DNA of 11,015 nt from an uncultured Mesocricetibacter sp. (GTDB lineage: Bacteria > Pseudomonadota > Gammaproteobacteria > Enterobacterales > Pasteurellaceae): the NCBI GenBank assembly GCA_905373425.1, contig CAJPST010000071.1, positions 1-11,015 on the forward strand. Reading direction: 5' to 3'. The notes below the pieces were generated by a model, which saw only the letters and a program-made list of their open reading frames with translations, searched no databases and was not told where the DNA came from. Position numbers and translations under genes: made by a program. Within the stretch, counting starts at the first letter, position 1; each line of letters starts with the position of its first letter. Below are positions 4,435-11,015 of this stretch, piece by piece.

Positions 4435-5652
4435 ATGCAAAATCTTCAGGGCAAACATATTGTTGTTGGAATTACCGGCGGCATCGCAGCGTATAAAACA
4501 ATTGAACTGGTTCGCTTATTGCGCAAAGCAGAAGCTCAGGTGCGTATCGTACTCACGCCTGCCGCAGCGGAATTCGTTACCCCGCTAACATTGCAAGCGG
4601 TGTCAGGTAACGCCGTTGCGCAATCCTTATTGGATACACAGGCGGAGTTGGCCATGGGGCATATCGAACTGGCGAAATGGGCAGATTTAGTCGTGATTGC
4701 TCCCGCCAGTGCGGATTTTATTGCTCGTTTAACAGTGGGCATGGCAAACGATCTGCTTTCTACGCTTTGTCTTGCCACCCCTGCTCCGATTTTGCTTGCG
4801 CCGGCAATGAATCAGCAAATGTATCGTCAACAAGTAACTCAACAGAATCTGCACACGCTCAAAATGAGAGGCATTCATTTCATCGGTCCTAACAGTGGTG
4901 CACAAGCTTGTGGCGATGTAGGCTTCGGGAGAATGTCTGAACCACATGAGATTTTGGCCGAAATTCCGACCGCACTTTCAGCCAATTCAGCTACCCAACA
5001 AGACTTAACAAGCCTAACTGTGACAATTACCGCCGGTCCTACAAGAGAAGCAATTGATCCGGTGCGTTATATCAGTAATCACAGCTCAGGGAAAATGGGC
5101 TTTGCCATCGCACAAGCCTTTGCTGAACGAGGTGCAAATGTGACATTGATTAGTGGACCGGTAAATTTGCCGACACCGGCCAATGTTCAACGTATTGATG
5201 TGATTTCTGCACAGGAGATGTGGCAAACTGCTCTCGAAAATGCGGTTAAAACCCACATATTTATTGGGTGTGCCGCAGTTGCGGATTATCGAATAGCAGA
5301 AATCGCTCCTCAAAAAATCAAAAAATCAGGCGATGAGATTTCTCTTAAATTAATCAAAAATCCCGATATTATCGCTGATGTCGGACATTTAACCGAAAAC
5401 CGCCCGTTCACTGTCGGTTTTGCGGCAGAAACCGAAAATCTTGCACAATATGCCAAGGATAAATTACAACGTAAAAACTTAGATCTTATTTGTGCCAACG
5501 ACGTATCCGACGGACAAGTGTTTAATGCGGAACAAAACGCATTGCACCTATTCTGGCGTAATGGTGATAAACGGTTACCCCTATCGGATAAATTGGAATT
5601 AGCGCAAGCCTTAGTGAATGAAATTGTTCGGCATTACAACCCAAAACAATAA
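4435..5652 (+). CDS. coaBC: Bifunctional phosphopantothenoylcysteine decarboxylase / synthetase
   Basis: This enzyme carries out two steps of coenzyme A synthesis: CTP-dependent joining of cysteine to 4'-phosphopantothenate (CoaB) and FMN-dependent decarboxylation (CoaC). The 405 residues compare with 406 in E. coli. The CoaC half (1 to about 180) shows GITGGIAAYK, the catalytic H76 (MGHIELAKWADL), N126 (PAMNQQMY) and C159 (SGAQACGD). The CoaB half (about 190-405) shows TAGPTREAIDPVRYISN, HSSGKMG, the AAVADYR...KIKK segment and NPDIIADVG. The start at 4435 aligns with the family; the ribosome site is weak (GAG at 4425-4428). It is the first of five plus-strand genes and is divergent from radC. 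A USS falls in the linker between the halves (T179-A180-L181). Confidence 0.97.
   Translation: MQNLQGKHIVVGITGGIAAYKTIELVRLLRKAEAQVRIVLTPAAAEFVTPLTLQAVSGNAVAQSLLDTQAELAMGHIELAKWADLVVIAPASADFIARLTVGMANDLLSTLCLATPAPILLAPAMNQQMYRQQVTQQNLHTLKMRGIHFIGPNSGAQACGDVGFGRMSEPHEILAEIPTALSANSATQQDLTSLTVTITAGPTREAIDPVRYISNHSSGKMGFAIAQAFAERGANVTLISGPVNLPTPANVQRIDVISAQEMWQTALENAVKTHIFIGCAAVADYRIAEIAPQKIKKSGDEISLKLIKNPDIIADVGHLTENRPFTVGFAAETENLAQYAKDKLQRKNLDLICANDVSDGQVFNAEQNALHLFWRNGDKRLPLSDKLELAQALVNEIVRHYNPKQ
4969..4977 (-). repeat. USS in the coaBC interdomain linker
   Basis: Perfect ACCGCACTT, read in frame as Thr-Ala-Leu in the low-complexity stretch joining the CoaC and CoaB domains. Confidence 0.85.
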
Positions 5653-5689
5653 AAATAGCATTATTTGCTAAATAAAATGAGGATAATAA

Positions 5690-6145
5690 ATGAAGAAAAT
5701 AGATGTAAAAATTTTAGATCAGCGTATCGGCACGGAATTTCCGCTACCGGCTTATGCTACGGTTGGCTCCGCAGGGTTGGATTTACGTGCATTGACAGAG
5801 GAAGATTTTGATATTCAACCTGGGGAAACCAAGTTGATTCCAACGGGGTTGTCGATTTATATTGCCGATCCAAATTTGGCGGCTGTAATTCTGCCGCGTT
5901 CCGGTTTAGGCCATAAGCATGGCATTGTGCTAGGCAATCTCGTCGGTTTAATTGATTCGGATTATCAAGGGCCTCTAATGGTTTCCATGTGGAACCGCGG
6001 AGAAGAAACGTTTCATGTAGCTGTAGGCGATCGCATTGCGCAGTTAGTTTTTGTGCCTATTGTGCAAGCAGAATTTAATATCGTGCAAGAATTTACACAA
6101 ACCGATCGAGGTGAAGGTGGGTTTGGTCATTCGGGTAAACAATAA
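5690..6145 (+). CDS. dut: Deoxyuridine 5'-triphosphate nucleotidohydrolase (dUTPase)
   Basis: The enzyme splits dUTP to dUMP and pyrophosphate, keeping uracil out of DNA and feeding thymidylate synthesis; it acts as a homotrimer. The 151 residues match the family, and all five motifs are in order: AGLDLRA (28-34), PRSGLG (69-74), GNLVGLIDSDYQG (82-94, catalytic Asp89), GDRIAQLVF (113-121) and the mobile C-terminal RGEGGFGHSG (140-149). The start at 5690 follows GAGGA (5679-5683) at six bases. It lies 37 bases after coaBC and two bases before slmA, consistent with one transcript. Confidence 0.97.
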   Translation: MKKIDVKILDQRIGTEFPLPAYATVGSAGLDLRALTEEDFDIQPGETKLIPTGLSIYIADPNLAAVILPRSGLGHKHGIVLGNLVGLIDSDYQGPLMVSMWNRGEETFHVAVGDRIAQLVFVPIVQAEFNIVQEFTQTDRGEGGFGHSGKQ

Positions 6146-6147
6146 TT

Positions 6148-6801
6148 ATGGTAGAACAATTGGCCATTGAAGCGGTAGAAGAAATTGTACCGCAAAAAAA
6201 AGTGCCTAAAATCGAAAAACGCACAGTAAAAGAACGCCGTCAGCAAGTATTGACGGTGTTAACCCATATGTTGCATTCAGAACGTGGAATGGAACGTATG
6301 ACCACGGCACGTTTAGCACAGGCCGTCGGCGTTTCCGAAGCGGCGTTATACCGCTATTTTCCAAGTAAAACCAAAATGTTTGAGGCTTTGCTGGATAATA
6401 TTGAAGCTAATCTTTTCAGCCGTATTGATCAAGCAAGTACAATAGAAATCAGTACGACAAACCGCATACGCGATATTTTGCAAATGATCTTTGATTTTGC
6501 ACGCAAAAATCCGGGTATGACGCGAATTCTAACCGGACATGCCTTAATGTTTGAAGAAGCCAAATTACAGGCTCGTGTGGCACAATTCTTTGATCGGTTG
6601 GAAATGAAGTTTTTTAATATTTTGCAAATGCGTAAGCGACGGGAAAATCGTAGCTTTAGCGTAGATGAACGCACAATTGCCACTTATTTGGTTACGCTAT
6701 GCGAGGGGCAGTTTATGCGTTATGTGCGTACCAACTTCCGCCACACGCCGAATCAGGGGTTCGAGCAACAATGGCGCTTAATTGAAGCCTTATTTGCATA
6801 A
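6148..6801 (+). CDS. slmA: Nucleoid occlusion factor SlmA (TetR family)
   Basis: SlmA binds palindromic sites on the chromosome and there blocks FtsZ assembly, so that cells do not divide over unsegregated DNA. The 217 residues start with an acidic then basic extension of about 20 residues that E. coli SlmA (198 residues) lacks. A TetR-type helix-turn-helix (about 52-73: TTARLAQAVGVSEAALYR, then YFPSKT) and the conserved NPGMTRILTGHALMFEEAKL follow. The start at 6148 is two bases after the dut stop with no clear Shine-Dalgarno, so translation is probably coupled to dut. dut-slmA adjacency is typical of enteric relatives. Confidence 0.95.
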   Translation: MVEQLAIEAVEEIVPQKKVPKIEKRTVKERRQQVLTVLTHMLHSERGMERMTTARLAQAVGVSEAALYRYFPSKTKMFEALLDNIEANLFSRIDQASTIEISTTNRIRDILQMIFDFARKNPGMTRILTGHALMFEEAKLQARVAQFFDRLEMKFFNILQMRKRRENRSFSVDERTIATYLVTLCEGQFMRYVRTNFRHTPNQGFEQQWRLIEALFA

Positions 6802-6823
6802 TTTGCTAAATTAGGGTACAAAT

Positions 6824-7051
6824 ATGATTATTCCGTGGCAAGAATTAAATGAAGAAACTTTGCGCAATATTGCTGAAAGTTTTATCTTACGTGAAGGAAC
6901 CGACTATGGTGCCGAAGAGCTTTCTCTGGCACAAAAAACCGATAACTTATTAGCAAAAATTCATAACGGAAGTGCGGTTATTATTTGGTCCGAATTACAT
7001 GAGTCCATTGATATTAAAGATAAAATGGAATTTTTAAGAATGCGCACTTAA
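6824..7051 (+). CDS. yheU: YheU family protein (UPF0270), function unknown
   Basis: The 75-residue acidic protein begins MIIPWQELNEETLRNIAESF and contains REGTDYG and WSELHESI, the hallmark stretches of E. coli YheU (72 residues). No catalytic motif, signal peptide or membrane segment is visible, and the function is unknown. AGGG (6813-6816) is seven bases before the start. It lies 22 bases after slmA and 26 bases before crp. A USS (6970-6978) is embedded out of codon register. Confidence 0.92.
   Translation: MIIPWQELNEETLRNIAESFILREGTDYGAEELSLAQKTDNLLAKIHNGSAVIIWSELHESIDIKDKMEFLRMRT
6970..6978 (+). repeat. USS inside yheU
   Basis: Perfect AAGTGCGGT spanning the Gly-Ser-Ala-Val codons. Confidence 0.85.
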
Positions 7052-7077
7052 TGTGTCGCCGCATATCAGAGGCTTTT

Positions 7078-7722
7078 ATGCAAGAACAAAATCAAGCTGT
7101 AACACAAACGATGGATCCCACACTAGAGTGGTTTTTGTCACATTGTCATATTCATAAATATCCCATTAAAAGCACCATTATTCACTTCGGAGAACAGGCG
7201 GAAACATTGTATTACATCATCCGTGGCTCGGTGGCGGTAATGGTGAAAGATGAGGATGGTAGAGAAATGATTTTGTCTTATTTGGGACAAGGTGAATTTT
7301 TTGGTGAAGCGGGTCTATTTGAAGAAGGACAAACCCGTTCTGCGTGGGTGCGGGTGAAAAATTCCTGCGAAATTGCCGAAGTCTCCTATAAAAAATTCCG
7401 TCAGCTGATTCAAGTCAATCCTGAAATTTTAATGTTGCTTTGCTCTCAGTTGGCTCGTCGCTTAAAACATACTTCAAGTCAAGTTCGCAACCTGGCATTC
7501 CTAGATGTAACGGGACGTATTGCACAAACGTTGCTTAATCTCGCAAAAATGCCGGAAGCTATGACCCACCCGGAAGGAATGCAAATTAAAATTACCCGTC
7601 AAGAAATTGGGCAAATGGTTGGTTGTTCACGCGAGACCGTCGGGCGTATAATTAAAATGTTAGAAGATCAAAATCTCATCTCCGCCCATGGTAAAACCAT
7701 TGTGGTGTATGGGGTTAGATAG
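7078..7722 (+). CDS. crp: cAMP-activated global regulator CRP
   Basis: CRP binds cAMP and DNA to control carbon use, and in Pasteurellaceae also natural competence. The 214 residues compare with 210 in E. coli. The N-terminal cyclic-nucleotide domain has the cAMP contacts G76-E77 (FFGEAGLF), R87-S88 (TRSAW) and T132-S133 (HTSSQ). The C-terminal helix-turn-helix carries R185, E186 and R190 in CSRETVGR, so standard TGTGA-type recognition is expected. The activating-region stretch AMTHPEGMQ is conserved. Start 7078 is chosen because AGAGG (7068-7072) lies five bases before it. An ATG at 7051, overlapping the yheU stop, would add nine unrelated residues (MCRRISEAF) without a ribosome site. It closes the five-gene run and is followed by a terminator. 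I see no strong promoter of its own. Confidence 0.97.
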   Translation: MQEQNQAVTQTMDPTLEWFLSHCHIHKYPIKSTIIHFGEQAETLYYIIRGSVAVMVKDEDGREMILSYLGQGEFFGEAGLFEEGQTRSAWVRVKNSCEIAEVSYKKFRQLIQVNPEILMLLCSQLARRLKHTSSQVRNLAFLDVTGRIAQTLLNLAKMPEAMTHPEGMQIKITRQEIGQMVGCSRETVGRIIKMLEDQNLISAHGKTIVVYGVR

Positions 7723-7773
7723 CCTATACCCACTTCTCGAAAACGTAGAGTAAACCAAACCTAATATTAAATA

Positions 7774-7806
7774 TTGAGCCCTAAATTGTACGGGGCTCAA
7801 ATTTTT
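7774..7806 (+). terminator. Terminator after crp
   Basis: TTGAGCCC (7774-7781) pairs with GGGCTCAA (7793-7800) around an 11-base loop and is followed by ATTTTT, 51 bases past the crp stop. Confidence 0.75.
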
Positions 7807-8052
7807 AGGATACAAAGAAAGTGCGGTTGGTTTTTAGCTTGTTTTCCGATTTGAATTTAGAATACTTATTAATAAACGAGAAATTGTATACTTTATATAA
7901 TATTGCGAACAGTTAACTTTTGCTATTAGAGCTAATTTGAATGTAAAATAGGGGCACTCAAAAAATGCGGTTAAAAACAAAACCGTTTTTTAGCTTGCCT
8001 TATTCTGTATGAGGTGAAGATCCGATATAGCCTAGTTTGTGAGGTTTTAAGT
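7807..8052. other. A+T-rich gap before the NAD(P)-binding gene
   Basis: No gene is seen here. It contains a USS, a consensus -10 TATAAT (7896-7901) without a good -35, and a weak hairpin, CGGTT (7968-7972) with AACCG (7981-7985), followed by six T (7986-7991). If transcription starts near 7908, that hairpin would sit in the leader and could attenuate the downstream gene, but the stem is short. Confidence 0.35.
7819..7827 (+). repeat. USS after crp
   Basis: Perfect AAGTGCGGT followed by T-rich sequence, 13 bases past the crp terminator. Confidence 0.85.
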
Positions 8053-8685
8053 ATGAAAGCATTGGTTCTTGGTGCCACAGGCGCAGTTGGAACGGAAATC
8101 GTTCAACAGTTACTGGATGATAATAGATTTACTCAAGTGGATATTTTTGTCAGACGCCATATTGATTTTTATCATCCTAAATTGACTATCCATACCATTG
8201 ATTTTGATAACCCGAGCCAATGGCGCGATTTGGTAAGGGGAGATGTATTTTATTCCTGTTTGGGTTGTGCAGGGCGCGAAGCAGGTAATAAAGAAGAACA
8301 ACGTAAAGTAGATTTTGACTATCAATATCTTTTTGCCGAAATTGCACGTCAAAATTATGTTTCACGTTATATTTTGCTTTCTTGTGAAGGGGTAATGCCG
8401 AAAGCCAAAGGGTTCCTTAAAATAAAATGGGAGCTGGAAGAAGCTGTAAAAGCCTTAAATTTCGGGCAAATACAGATTTTCCATGCACCTAAACTGGAAT
8501 CGTCATCGGAAACAAAGAAAAGCGGCTTATTCTCCAAGTTAGGCTTAGCCAAAAAAGAAATGCGGCTACCGGTACCAATGATGGCAACGGCAATGATTAA
8601 AGCCAGTAAACGGGTATTGATCGGAGAATTTGTTATCGAACCACCTGAAATTTGGGCATTAGCCAGCCGTCCCGATTATTTGTAA
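8053..8685 (+). CDS. TIP30-like atypical SDR, NAD(P)-binding protein
   Basis: The 210-residue protein begins MKALVLGATGAVGTEIVQQL, a Rossmann fold with the GATGxxG dinucleotide-binding loop of atypical short-chain dehydrogenases. YSCLGCAGREAGNKEEQRK, the VDFDYQY segment, LLSCEGV and HAPKLES correspond in order to the HTATIP2/TIP30-like group. A classical YxxxK catalytic pair is not evident, so it may bind a nucleotide rather than oxidise a substrate. The substrate is unknown. GAGG (8041-8044) lies eight bases before the ATG at 8053. An ATG at 8014 would add 13 residues ahead of the Rossmann start and is rejected. It stands alone between crp and rpe. Confidence 0.85.
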   Translation: MKALVLGATGAVGTEIVQQLLDDNRFTQVDIFVRRHIDFYHPKLTIHTIDFDNPSQWRDLVRGDVFYSCLGCAGREAGNKEEQRKVDFDYQYLFAEIARQNYVSRYILLSCEGVMPKAKGFLKIKWELEEAVKALNFGQIQIFHAPKLESSSETKKSGLFSKLGLAKKEMRLPVPMMATAMIKASKRVLIGEFVIEPPEIWALASRPDYL

Positions 8686-8692
8686 ACGAAAT

Positions 8693-8770
8693 TTCGTAAT
8701 TTTTCGCTTTTCACACAGCGCCCTGGCGATTTTGCTAAGGGCATTGCTAAAAACGTGAATTTTTTACGAA
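8693..8770. repeat. Nested inverted repeat element
   Basis: TTCGTAA (8693-8699) and TTACGAA (8764-8770) bracket an inner stem in which AGCGCCCT (8717-8724) pairs with AGGGC (8738-8742) and GCT (8746-8748) across a 3-base bulge. The inner hairpin has no T run on either strand, so it is not an ordinary terminator. The 78-base unit could be a small palindromic repeat or a structured RNA 3' end. Its copy number elsewhere is unknown. Confidence 0.35.
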
Positions 8771-8847
8771 CTCCCGTCGTCAGACCCTACCAATTCTGAA
8801 ACTCTTTGAATATTGACCGCTCTTTTTAAGAGTCGACAAACATCATC

Positions 8848-8853
8848 TATACT
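8848..8853 (+). promoter_or_regulatory. Possible -10 element for rpe-gph
   Basis: TATACT (five of six consensus) lies 64 bases before the rpe start. No -35 at normal spacing is convincing. A degenerate USS (8816-8824, one mismatch) and a small repeat, CTCTT/AAGAG (8820-8832), lie just upstream. Confidence 0.25.
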
Positions 8854-8916
8854 TAACTCTTAGGTGATAAAGTAGTACACTACGAGTTATCGTTTATTGC
8901 AACTGAGGAAGTCGAT

Positions 8917-9591
8917 ATGAAACCTTATTTAATTGCTCCTTCTATTCTTTCCGCTGATCTTGCCCGTTTGGGAGAGGACGTTGAAAAAGTGATAAAGTGT
9001 GGTGCGGATTTGATTCATTTTGATGTAATGGATAATCACTATGTACCGAATCTCACTTTCGGTGCGCCAATTTGTCAATCTTTGCGCGACTATGGCATTA
9101 GTTGCCCAATCGACGTACATTTAATGGCAAGCCCGGTGGATCGTTTAGTAACGGATTTTGCTAAAGCAGGAGCGACTTCCATTACGTTTCACCCCGAAGC
9201 CGCAGTACATATCGACCGTACTTTACAGCTAATCCGTGATAGCGGTTGTCAATCCGGTTTAGTATTCAACCCGGCAACACCGTTGAGTTATTTAGATTAC
9301 GTGATGGATAAAGTGGATATTATTTTATTAATGTCAGTTAATCCCGGTTTCGGCGGACAATCTTTTATTCCTTCTACTCTTGAAAAATTACGGCAAGTAC
9401 GTCAACTAATTGATAAAAGCGGTTTTGATATTCGCCTTGAAGTGGACGGTGGTGTAAAAGTAAATAACATCGCGCAAATTGCGGCGGCAGGAGCAGATAT
9501 GTTTGTGGCCGGCTCGGCGATTTTTGATGCGCCTGATTATCAAAAAGTGATTGATGAAATGCGTCAACAATTGGCAACGGTGAAATTATAA
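8917..9591 (+). CDS. rpe: Ribulose-phosphate 3-epimerase
   Basis: This pentose phosphate enzyme interconverts ribulose 5-phosphate and xylulose 5-phosphate. It is a TIM barrel that uses a metal ion bound by H34, D36, H68 and D177, visible in HFDVMDNHYVPN, DVHLMA and LEVDGGV. APSILSADLARLGED and the phosphate-binding SVNPGFGGQSF complete the signature. The 224 residues match E. coli (225). GAGGAA (8905-8910) is six bases before the start. The TAA stop overlaps the gph ATG by one base, so the two are translationally coupled. Confidence 0.97.
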   Translation: MKPYLIAPSILSADLARLGEDVEKVIKCGADLIHFDVMDNHYVPNLTFGAPICQSLRDYGISCPIDVHLMASPVDRLVTDFAKAGATSITFHPEAAVHIDRTLQLIRDSGCQSGLVFNPATPLSYLDYVMDKVDIILLMSVNPGFGGQSFIPSTLEKLRQVRQLIDKSGFDIRLEVDGGVKVNNIAQIAAAGADMFVAGSAIFDAPDYQKVIDEMRQQLATVKL

Positions 9592-10265
9592 TGGCTTCTC
9601 AATTTAAATTAATTGGCTTTGACCTTGACGGCACATTGGTCGATAGCCTACCCGATTTAGCATTATCCGTAAATTCCGCCTTACGGGAATTTGGCTTACC
9701 ACAGGCAACTGAGAATTTAGTATTAACTTGGATTGGTAACGGTGCGGATATTTTAATCGCCCGAGCATTAAACTGGGCAGCAGAACAGTCAGGGAAAACC
9801 TTGACTGAAGAGCAAATCAGTACATTAAAACAGCGTTTCAACTTCTATTATGGTGAAAACCTGTGTAATGTCAGCCGCTTATATCCGAATGTAAAAGAAA
9901 CACTGGAACGTCTGAGTGCTCAAGGCTTTATTTTAGCAGTGGTAACCAATAAACCGACCAAACACGTTCAACCCGTCTTGCAGGCGTTCGGAATCGACCA
10001 TTTGTTTAGTGAAACTCTCGGCGGACAATCACTACCGGCGATCAAGCCTCATCCGGCACCGCTGTATTATCTCTGTGGCAAATTTGGCGTATATCCGCGC
10101 CAAATGCTGTTCGTAGGCGATTCTAGAAATGATATTCTGGCGGCACATGCCGCAGGCTGCCCGGCAGTCGGTTTAACTTACGGTTATAATTACAATATCC
10201 CGATTGCTGAGGCGCAGCCGGATTGGGTGTTTGATGATTTTGCCGAAATTCTTAATATTGTCTGA
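9591..10265 (+). CDS. gph: Phosphoglycolate phosphatase (HAD family)
   Basis: The enzyme dephosphorylates 2-phosphoglycolate, a by-product of repairing oxidised DNA ends. HAD motifs are in order: D11-x-D13 in GFDLDGTLVDS, T119-N120 in VVTNKP, K152 in IKPHP and D177/D181 in FVGDSRNDILAA. An alpha-helical cap lies between about 20 and 90. The 224 residues are normal (E. coli about 252, with longer termini). The start overlaps the rpe stop (TAATG). The neighbours rpe upstream and trpS downstream reproduce the rpe-gph-trpS order of enteric bacteria, which separates it from other HAD phosphatases. Confidence 0.94.
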   Translation: MASQFKLIGFDLDGTLVDSLPDLALSVNSALREFGLPQATENLVLTWIGNGADILIARALNWAAEQSGKTLTEEQISTLKQRFNFYYGENLCNVSRLYPNVKETLERLSAQGFILAVVTNKPTKHVQPVLQAFGIDHLFSETLGGQSLPAIKPHPAPLYYLCGKFGVYPRQMLFVGDSRNDILAAHAAGCPAVGLTYGYNYNIPIAEAQPDWVFDDFAEILNIV

Positions 10266-10288
10266 TTCCACCGTAATAAGAAGTGTGA

Positions 10289-10297
10289 AAGTGCGGT
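10289..10297 (+). repeat. USS between gph and trpS
   Basis: Perfect AAGTGCGGT, 24 bases past gph. An A/T inverted repeat (10301-10317) follows but contains no G-C pairs, so I do not call a terminator. The rest of the 162-base gap holds only a weak -35-like TTAACA (10363-10368). Confidence 0.85.
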
Positions 10298-10427
10298 TAT
10301 AAAAAATGATATTTTTTGAATCCGACTTTTACAATAACTTCCGTAAGAACGAACAGACAGTTTTAACACTTTTATTGGACAGTGAATAAATTATTTTAGA
10401 GATTTAAATAAAATAAAGGAAAACAGC

Positions 10428-11015
10428 ATGACAAAACCCGTTGTATTTAGTGGTGTGCAGCCTTCGGGCGAATTGACGATTGGAAATTATCTCGGTGCAT
10501 TACGCCAATTTGCGCAAATGCAGGATGATTACGAATGTTTATACTGTATTGTGGATTTACACGCAATCACTGTGCGCCAAGATCCAGTCGCGTTACGCAA
10601 AGCTACGTTGGATGTATTGGCATTATATTTAGCCTGTGGCATTGACCCGAATAAAAGCACAATATTTATCCAATCTCATGTTCCCGAACATGCGCAGCTT
10701 GCTTGGATCTTAAACTGTTATACCTATTACGGAGAAATGGGGCGGATGACACAGTTTAAGGATAAATCGGCACGCCACTCAGAAAATATCAATGTGGGCT
10801 TATTTACTTATCCTGTGTTAATGGCGGCAGATATTCTGTTATATCAAACAAACCAAGTGCCGGTAGGTGAAGATCAAAAGCAACATCTTGAAATTACGAG
10901 AGATATTGCTAACCGATTCAATGCAATTTATGCCGAACAAAATGGTGGCAATCTTTTTACCGAGCCACAAGTATTTATTCCTAAATCCGGTGCACGTGTA
11001 ATGTCGTTGCAGGAG
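10428..11015 (+). CDS. trpS: Tryptophanyl-tRNA synthetase (N-terminal 196 codons, runs off the window)
   Basis: This class I synthetase charges tRNA-Trp. The start MTKPVVFSGVQPSGELTIGN contains the HIGH-equivalent TIGN (17-20). CIVDLHAITV, CGIDPNKS, IFIQSHVPEHAQL, MTQFKDKSAR, LMAADILLYQ and VPVGEDQKQHLE follow as in E. coli TrpS. The window ends at ARVMSLQE, just before the expected KMSKS loop, so the C-terminal anticodon-binding part lies outside. AAGGA (10416-10420) is seven bases before the ATG. The frame stays open to the last base and ends on a complete codon. Confidence 0.97.
   Translation, partial: MTKPVVFSGVQPSGELTIGNYLGALRQFAQMQDDYECLYCIVDLHAITVRQDPVALRKATLDVLALYLACGIDPNKSTIFIQSHVPEHAQLAWILNCYTYYGEMGRMTQFKDKSARHSENINVGLFTYPVLMAADILLYQTNQVPVGEDQKQHLEITRDIANRFNAIYAEQNGGNLFTEPQVFIPKSGARVMSLQE

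Noticed and set aside
7008..7036. TTGATA as a -35 for a crp promoter inside yheU
   Set aside because: No acceptable -10 lies 16-18 bases downstream.
7051..7077. Longer CRP start overlapping the yheU stop (TAATG)
   Set aside because: The added residues MCRRISEAF are unlike CRP and there is no Shine-Dalgarno, while 7078 has AGAGG at five bases.
8776..8786. GTCGTCAGACC, resembling the Neisseria uptake sequence
   Set aside because: It differs from GTCGTCTGAA in the critical CTGAA end and has no inverted partner.
1..11015. tRNA or rRNA genes, CRISPR arrays, transposases, phage genes, defence or toxin systems
   Set aside because: None was seen by reading both strands; all intact genes are housekeeping types.

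Overview
The window looks like a chromosomal segment of a Pasteurellaceae bacterium (Haemophilus / Aggregatibacter / Pasteurella group). Two things support this. First, the 9-base DNA uptake signal AAGTGCGGT (or its complement) occurs 11 times in about 11 kb, the density expected of the 'Hin' subclade. Second, the run mutM-rpmG-rpmB-radC | coaBC-dut-slmA-yheU-crp matches the Haemophilus influenzae order as I remember it. The species cannot be settled from the sequence alone.

Layout. Positions 1-514 hold the last codons of an upstream gene, its terminator, an inverted pair of uptake signals, a gene scrap, and a short segment whose terminator is built from a Neisseria-type uptake sequence. Positions 518-1303 encode a LigB-family extradiol dioxygenase (YgiD-like). 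Positions 1304-2040 are decayed: a membrane-helix scrap, a rhodanese gene that has lost its front, and a possible plus-strand remnant with an orphan terminator. Positions 2044-4260 carry four minus-strand genes: radC, rpmB (L28), rpmG (L33) and mutM. rpmB has a strong promoter and a leader of about 130 nt. From 4435 to 7722 five plus-strand genes follow closely: coaBC (coenzyme A synthesis), dut (dUTPase), slmA (nucleoid occlusion), yheU (unknown) and crp (global cAMP regulator), ending in a terminator. Positions 8053-8685 encode a small TIP30-like NAD(P)-binding protein. Positions 8917-10265 carry rpe and gph, overlapping by one base, followed by trpS (10428 onward), which runs off the window before its KMSKS motif.

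The intact genes are ordinary housekeeping genes: coenzyme and nucleotide supply, base-excision repair, ribosomal proteins, division-site control, carbon regulation, pentose phosphate epimerisation and tRNA charging. I see no phage, transposase, CRISPR array, defence system, tRNA or rRNA gene. The unusual material is in the gaps. The most notable items are a perfect inverted repeat of the Neisseria mucosa-type uptake sequence at 352-384, the junction of two apparently front-truncated genes near 1787-1792, and the structured rpmB leader.
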